DNA of 64,000 bases from Cardiocondyla obscurior. Taxonomy: Eukaryota > Arthropoda > Insecta > Hymenoptera > Formicidae. Below, piece after piece: positions 58,184 to 64,000 of the stretch. The notes beneath the pieces were generated by a model. It did not search any database. It was not told the DNA's origin and saw only the letters and a program-made list of their open reading frames with translations. Positions within the stretch are counted from its first letter, which is position 1; every line of letters starts with the position of its first letter. Both the position numbers and the translations under genes were made by a program. The stretch covers positions 1,302,001-1,366,000 of the forward strand of contig NC_091889.1 in assembly GCF_019399895.1 (NCBI RefSeq), given 5' to 3'.

Positions 58184-60176
58184 TATATATTTGTATATTG
58201 CCAGTGTCGCAACAGCTACGTGATTGAACTCTGTCCGTTACGCATTAAACCGATGAGTAAGATTTTTTTTTTCCAATTATCAACATTATAAAGACGTATA
58301 AAATAGAATAAAACATAAAATAGATTAAATACCTTTTCGTCACTTATCTTCTTTATGTTGTCTTCCGATTGTCTTTTCATATTTGATATAATTTGTTGGA
58401 ATTCCGCAATCTGATCGCCACTCTGTTGCATAAGTGACTGTTTGATGTCTTGCGCACGTTTCTCACTGTTTTCCAATTCTTTCGTTAATCGTGTCACCTG
58501 TCCCTTGAAACTTTCCTGTTTTATTAATAGCTCTTTTTGCTCTTTCTCCAACTGCGTTTTTTTAACGTGAGTAGCTTCCAAATTTGTCTGCGTATCGAAC
58601 AGTACTCCTTCTAACATTTCTTTCTCCATGCGCATCGAAGCAAGCTGTTCTTGCAGTCTTTGAAATTCTTTCTCATTTGTTTCTAAAAGTACCTGTACAA
58701 ATAAAACTAATTAGCTTATTTTTACGTTATATATCACACATATAATAATATAAATTAAAGTTATAAATTTATGTATAGATAATGTAACATAATATTAAAA
58801 CGTGTATATCGTTTGTACCTGTTTTTCTTCATTATCTTTCACTAGATCTTTTAGGTTTCTGTTTATTCGTGCGTTCATTTCATTGGACTGCTCCAATCTC
58901 TGCCTGAGTCGCATGAGCTCCTCGTTTAACGTTTCCTTTTTTCGCGCCAGCACTGATAATTGATTGCTTAAATCGCTACGTTCGCGTGTCACTTGGCCCA
59001 ATTCCATTTCCACCTTCTCTTTTTCTATCTCCAAAAATTTGATTTTTTCATTAAGCGTAACTTTCTCAGACTCTACGTCGAGTCGAATTTGTTCAGCCTG
59101 CAGCAATTCTTTTCTCAGTGAATTTAGATCGCCCTGTTGATCGACGCATTGACTCGCGAGCTTATTTTTTTCGTCTACCATCTGAAATAAAATTTTCGTT
59201 AATATTTAATGGTATATCGTACCGATGGTAATGGTGAGCATTACTTTTTTCAATTCCTCCTGCAACCTTTGCTTGTCTTGCTCGTGATTAGAGCACATTG
59301 CTTCCATTTTCATTAAAATCTCTTGTACATCTGACTTTTCCAGCAATATACGTTCCAGTTCCAGTTCAAGATCGCCTAAATTATTTATGTGAGATATTTA
59401 TATCGTAGTTTATTTAAAATCCATAATCTGTGAGAACGCAGGCTACCTTTGCTTTTTTCGATCTGAGAGATCAAACCATCGGTTTCTAACTTCTGTTGTT
59501 CCAACATGTCTTTAGCGAGATAAGCTTTACTTAAATCTTCTCGCAGCGTCAAGAGCTCTTCTCTCATTTTACTGCATCTATCCTCCTCTGATCGTAAACT
59601 TAACTCCCTAAAAGTCATATTTTTAAATTACGTAATAATTTGTATAACTTAATTGAAAGTAATAATATATAAAATAATTTTTTTTTTTTTTTTTATGACT
59701 TACTTTAAATCGGCCTCTTCTGATATTCTGCCAAGTTCATTTTGCAAATACATCTTTTCATCTTCCAAGTTGTCGCACAATTTTTGTAATTTATTACTCG
59801 TCTTTTGCAGTTTTTCGTAATTATTTTTAAGAGCTTCTATCTATAATAGAAATAGAAAAAAAAGAGAACATGAATAAATTTATAATAACAAACGTGAGAA
59901 ATATCAATTAAGAGATTTTACCGTGCTATTAAGTTCCATTTTATTTTTATCCAATGCGTTTTTCTCCAGCTTCACAGTGTCGAAACTTTTCTGCAGCATA
60001 TCTTTTTCCTGATCTAGTTGAGCACATTGCGAGCGACATGTGTCCAATTCAGAGATTAATTCCACAACTTTCTTATTTAACATCTGAGCGTTTTCCTCCG
60101 CGGTGTCGCATTGCTTACGCATCGATAGAATCTGCTCCTTATTCGTTTGTGATTTTATCTGAAGCAGAAAATTTAT

Positions 60177-60243
<67 letters not shown>

Positions 60244-62347
60244 ATGTATTCTTTGTTCTTTTTTTTCTCCAATATGAAGTATTATGGACTCGTACCTGTA
60301 GCTCGCGTATCGTTAATTGATTCTTCTGCAAAGCTGCTCGTACTGCATTTAGAGTACTTTCGGCAAACACCGGTATAGTGCTGTTTCGCGTGCTTCTTTT
60401 TGGCGATCTCTGCTGGATTAGTCCACTAGGTGACAGATGGATATGCGGAGATCCCTGTTTAACATCGGCGTCCCGACTCTCAGCATCTTGAATTACGGCA
60501 TGCGCAATGTCTCTCAATGCGGACTCCAGTACCTCAATATCTTCCTGCATGCGTACGGTTTGGCTCACCGCTGCTTCAGAAACGCCGCATCTCTCTTCCT
60601 GCGAATTTCGAAAAACGTGGCGTTAAAACTAAATCACATTTGAAGTAAATTGGTGCTTACCAAATTGCGAATCTCTCGAATGAGCTGATCTATTCGGTCG
60701 TCTTTGGTGCGAATTTCGTGCTGGTCGGTGGCATGTTGTTGCTTAAGTGCCGTAATCTCCGTTTTTAGAATAGTCATGGTTTGTTCCTCCTCCTGTTGTT
60801 GAACTTTCTGGGATGGCTATAATAAGGAGATATATATGCATTTATATGTGTATATATATATACATATATATAAAGTATTATTAATCATATACAGTTATTA
60901 ACGGATTCTACCGTGGGTTGTGCTGTACTCGCTTGAAGCTTCATAGTGAAATTCGTGCTATTGCATGCCGATGTCATCTCGTTAGATGACGAAATAATTT
61001 CGTTCCGTATTTTAGACAAATCTCTCTCCGTAGTGGATTTCATTTCCGCGAACAGTCTTTTAACTGAGACAACATCTCGCCACAGGTTCAGCAATCGATT
61101 GTGTTCGGAAATGTAATATTCATTGAACGCCTGTTCTTCTTCCTTCCATTCGTCTTCTTTAATAGCCAATTCTTCTCTTAGTATATCCCAATCGTTACTT
61201 AATTTCTGCAAGTCATTAGTTAGTGCCTCGTTTGTTTGATGAGATTCTTCGAGTTGATCTTTCAGCGATGCGTTTAGTTGCAAAAGTTCTTCGCACCTAC
61301 GAAAAAGATATTTTTACACAAGGCAAAAATAAATAAACTTCACATAGAGATTAGTTAAAGTTAATGCATCAAGAAATTTGCAATGTGTGATAATTACTAT
61401 TATTAAAATTTTATAAATAAAAAATTGTAGAAATTTGTTGTGTAAACTTCTGCACGATATCCTCTTAGTTTCTAAAGCTTAAAATATTAATTTCTTAATT
61501 TTTTATCGAAAGTTTGCCTACCCCTGCCCCTTATACTATTTCTACATACTTTCGTCGTTCGTCCCCAAGCTTTTTCAAAGCGGTATCCATGTCTTGAATT
61601 TGCTCCTCGCGTATATCCCGAAGTGTTTGATGCGCAGCCTCCAGTACCGTGGTGGAAGACACTGTGGCTCCCGTTGGTTTAGTAGAGTCACATGGAATCG
61701 TTTCCGTCATCTGATTCTCTAGTTCTGAACATCTTTGTTTGTACTGCAGAACCTGAAATGGTTTCCAATTATCCCTCACTCGTCGTCGGCTTGTTCTAGC
61801 TTCCATAGAATTGATATTAAAAAATTAATACCGAAAAATCAAGGATACTTGCTTTAGCTTGTAATCGCGAGACAAGGGCAGCTTGATGCTGCTGAGCCTG
61901 TCGATACGTGTCCAAACGTCTCTTGTAACTCGCGGTTTCCTCTTCCAAACGGTGACGGAGCTCGTAATTCTGCCTGATTAGAGCGTCTGGCGACAAATCT
62001 TCATCACTGTTTTGATCTTCTTTAGCACCCCCGCTGCGTGCAGAATCCATTTTATTTCCACCACTTCGCTCCGTCTGAAAACGAATATTTTTTGCACGTT
62101 ACGAGCTTACAGGAAATTGCGTTCTCTTTTTAATCAGTTAAAAAAATAATTTAAATTATACTTTTATATCAATATAACCTTTTTCCCCTTTTTTTTTTTC
62201 ACCTGATAATTCGATTTCAATCGATACACATAAATAAAGTCTTACGAAGAAAAACTGCAAGGAGTTGTACAAATACGTACGTGATAAAACATGTCGCTGT
62301 TGAGAATTTAATTATCTCATCGTAGATTTTTACTTGAAATCATTACA

Positions 62348-62411
<64 letters not shown>

Positions 62412-62855
62412 CGATTCATCCTAATTCACTTATACAATTTTCAATCATTTACAATTACTTTTGGCACAGCATTCGATATTATACAGATAAATTATATCAA
62501 TAACTGACATTTATATCAAGTAATAAATAAAGTGAGGGTGCACAGGAACCAAACGTAAAGTCGTGCACATCTTTGAATTTAGTTTAGAGTTTTAGGATTA
62601 GGGTTAAGGTTTTGGTTACTGTTTATTGCCGGTCGGCATGGCAACGGCAACCATCAGATCCATTGGCGTACCAACTGCTCCGCCGTCAAAAATGACAGTT
62701 AGATACGTTTTTTATTAACACTAGGCGTCACTAGCGCAACATCGTTCACTCTTGTTTCTTCTACGTTCAAGGCAACCGTTGCTCTAAAATAATTTTTCAA
62801 CGACGAACTACGGATATTACACGGTGCCTGTAAACGCTTTTTATTCTTTTAAACG

Positions 62856-62911
<56 letters not shown>

Positions 62912-63265
62912 TACATGTACATTGTGCGCGAGGAACATAGTCGTACATTTGGCAGACGGAGCTGACGCGAATCGTAGCTTCTGCGATTAATAACCTTTTC
63001 GCGCGGTGAGTACATTTATGGAACGTTTTCGTCTCAAACACCCGGGAAAGTAATGAGAATTAATATTTTTCGAAATAACGAAATGCAATATAAGCTGATT
63101 TATAAGTATTCGTTTACTCTCGCGGCACGAGGTTAGCTTATTCAAGTATTCCTTTACCTCCTTAAGTTTAGAAGCTCTGAGAAACGGTGGCCGCCGCCTG
63201 TCCATCTGTCCCCGTGCCGATAATTGAGATGTTCCCTTCGAAACTGGCTGCAACAGACGTGTCAT
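51940..63265 (-). CDS. Root: Rootletin (ciliary rootlet coiled-coil protein)
   Basis: Structural protein of the ciliary rootlet and of the linker between centrioles. Exons in transcript order: 63265-63158, 62074-61853, 61752-61550, 61296-60912, 60816-60661, 60598-60296, 60158-59922, 59840-59704, 59607-59447, 59375-59245, 59181-58819, 58692-58333, 58094-57902, 57807-57448, 57374-57189, 57099-56855, 54979-54764, 54691-54490, 54409-54279, 54153-53977, 53891-53784, 53711-53532, 53375-53163, 53073-52768, 52676-52296, 52218-51940. Total 1,980 residues, close to the roughly 2,000 of human rootletin, with phase kept. The N-terminal signature is LIRQNYELRHRLEEE, SYKRRLDTYRQAQQHQ, then LQAK|VLQYKQRCSELE, followed by coiled coil almost to the end and a Ser/Pro-rich tail. 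The intron after LQAK uses a GC donor. The first exon is supported only by phase and splice sites; the start could instead be the ATG at 62050 (MDSARSGG). Another gene-like unit lies antisense in the intron 56854-54980. Confidence 0.93.
55164..55200 (+). other. G-rich tract, possible G-quadruplex
   Basis: A run of six G, a run of ten G and several further GG/GGG runs within about 35 bp, inside the rootletin intron just upstream of the nested unit. Confidence 0.6.
55640..56632 (+). ncRNA. Candidate spliced antisense non-coding RNA nested in a rootletin intron
   Basis: GC-rich DNA with five apparent exons on the plus strand: about 55640-55886, 55961-56057, 56178-56346, 56406-56491, 56589-56632. 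All junctions have consensus-like donors (gtaaga, gtaagt, gtaagt, gtaagt, gtgagt) and T-rich acceptors. Introns are only 59-120 bp. No long conserved frame runs through the exons, so it may be non-coding or a set of 5' UTR exons of a gene further right. The exons share sequence with one another, indicating local duplication. It lies opposite to rootletin. Confidence 0.35.
55645..56620 (+). repeat. Three related GC-rich repeat units
   Basis: Units at 55645-55703, 55985-56050 and 56404-56485. The first and third share AGTGCGCGGAAGGAT followed by CTCGACACG. The second and third share a GGCC..GGAAGGG.ATCCTG core, and all three end with a CGG.GGAGCA-like stretch (GGTGGAGCA, AGCGGAGCA, GGCGGAGCA). 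The second and third are each followed by a GTAAGT donor, a short intron and an exon containing AACTCCGCTG. Confidence 0.6.
60178..60236. repeat. (TA)n microsatellite beside a splice acceptor
   Basis: About 58 bp of alternating TA ending roughly 20 bp before the acceptor of rootletin exon 60158-59922, read on the minus strand. Confidence 0.95.
62351..62409. repeat. (TA)n microsatellite
   Basis: About 58 bp of alternating TA in the first rootletin intron. Confidence 0.95.
62858..62909. repeat. (TA)n microsatellite
   Basis: About 52 bp of alternating TA in the first rootletin intron, 450 bp from the previous one. Confidence 0.95.
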
Positions 63266-64000
63266 ATTAATTTTCTTTCCGGTTAATTTGATGGAGGCTC
63301 GTTATTTCGCGCGCCTCTGCTTCGACGACAAGTTGCGGCAGTCTTGTGAGTACAATTCAAATATTTCACTTATATTTGACTTGTTTTTTTTTTTTTCCGA
63401 GGATTCTGTAATTAGTAATCTCTCGAGCTTTCAACAAACCACGCTCGAGCTTATCAACCGTAATTGCCGCCGACTGTTGAATTGTTTTCTCCCGCTCGAT
63501 ACATATCGACGAATAGATTAAACCCAATTAAAGTGATAAAACGCGTCAGGATTAATCTGCATTTGTCCAGTTTGAGTTCTTCCCTTGTAGATCGCTATCG
63601 GCCTCTAATGGTTGAACCCGCGACCGACGATATGCATTTGGAGTTATGATAGGTCAGCTTGTTTAATGATCTTAGCGTTGAAGGCAGTGTTTGCTATCAA
63701 AATATGTCGTTATCGTGATACGAAGACGAAACAAATTGGCGAAGTAGAGGTTCTAAATATTTTCTGTGTTTCGTCTCTGTCGTCGTAGTCTTTTTATGTC
63801 AGTTATATCGTTTTTAGGTGAACCGCGATAATGTCTATTTATTTATTTATCATTTTTTTTGGTGACTTTAACATGTGCAGAAATAAACTCGATGATAAAC
63901 TGCTCGAAATCTAAATTATGGAACTTAAATTAAACAATATATATATATATATATATATTTTTTTTCTTCTTTTTTTTTTGTATAACGAATTCTGCAAGTT
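63266..64000. other. Upstream flank of rootletin, possible divergent first exon
   Basis: Only 25 bp from the rootletin ATG, a plus-strand ATG (63291) opens MEARYFARLCFDDKLRQS before a GTGAGT donor at about 63346-63351. It could be the first exon of a divergent gene or chance. The rest is AT-rich with a T-run near 63385-63396 and shows no other coding signal. Confidence 0.3.
63938..63958. repeat. (TA)n followed by T-rich tract
   Basis: About 20 bp of alternating TA followed by T-rich DNA at the window end. Confidence 0.85.

Larger units (their letters stand above)
62075..63157 (-). promoter_or_regulatory. Root: Rootletin intron 1 with possible internal promoter and X-box-like site
   Basis: Noncoding. 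It contains two (TA)n runs, a telomere-like stretch near 62590-62615 and an RFX X-box-like sequence at 62632-62645 (12 of 14 positions match GTTGCCATGGCAAC). A second GGCAAC half-site lies at 62771-62776. RFX X-boxes mark promoters of ciliary genes, so transcription may start here and use the ATG at 62050. Confidence 0.4.

Overview
The window is eukaryotic nuclear DNA: genes are split by GT-AG introns (one GC-AG), introns and flanks are AT-rich with CpG-rich patches, and (TA)n runs and A/T homopolymers are frequent. Protein similarity and gene content point to an insect, most likely a hymenopteran such as an ant; the species assignment is inference. There are no prokaryotic features.

Layout. 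(1) 390-18262 (+): a secreted metalloprotease of the ADAMTS9/20 / GON-1 / AdamTS-A type, 27 exons visible, 5' end outside the window, ending in a GON domain. (2) 18263-32068: about 14 kb with no convincing gene, lying between the converging 3' ends of genes 1 and 3. (3) 36054-32069 (-): a MEIOC-like germline protein, 5 exons. (4) 37770-36712 (-): an oligoribonuclease/REXO2-type exonuclease, 5 exons. (5) 38336-40143 (+): Peter Pan/SSF1 (Brix domain), 6 exons, head-to-head with gene 4. (6) 49477-40663 (-): a CENP-E-like kinesin-7 of about 2,554 residues, 10 exons, tail-to-tail with gene 5. (7) 63265-51940 (-): rootletin, about 1,980 residues in 26 exons.

For every gene I followed the reading frame across each splice junction. 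All junctions keep phase, and each coding total is a multiple of three ending in a stop. This supports the models more strongly than single-exon open frames would.

The genes do not form one pathway. AdamTS-A remodels extracellular matrix, MEIOC works in germ cells, REXO2 clears very short RNAs, PPAN makes ribosomes, CENP-E moves chromosomes and rootletin builds the ciliary rootlet. The arrangement is compact from 32 to 64 kb, with a shared PPAN/REXO2 promoter and converging PPAN/CENP-E ends.

The least explained signals are an antisense, apparently spliced, internally repeated non-coding unit inside a rootletin intron (about 55.1-56.65 kb), the 14 kb gene-poor block, and several perfect inverted repeats.
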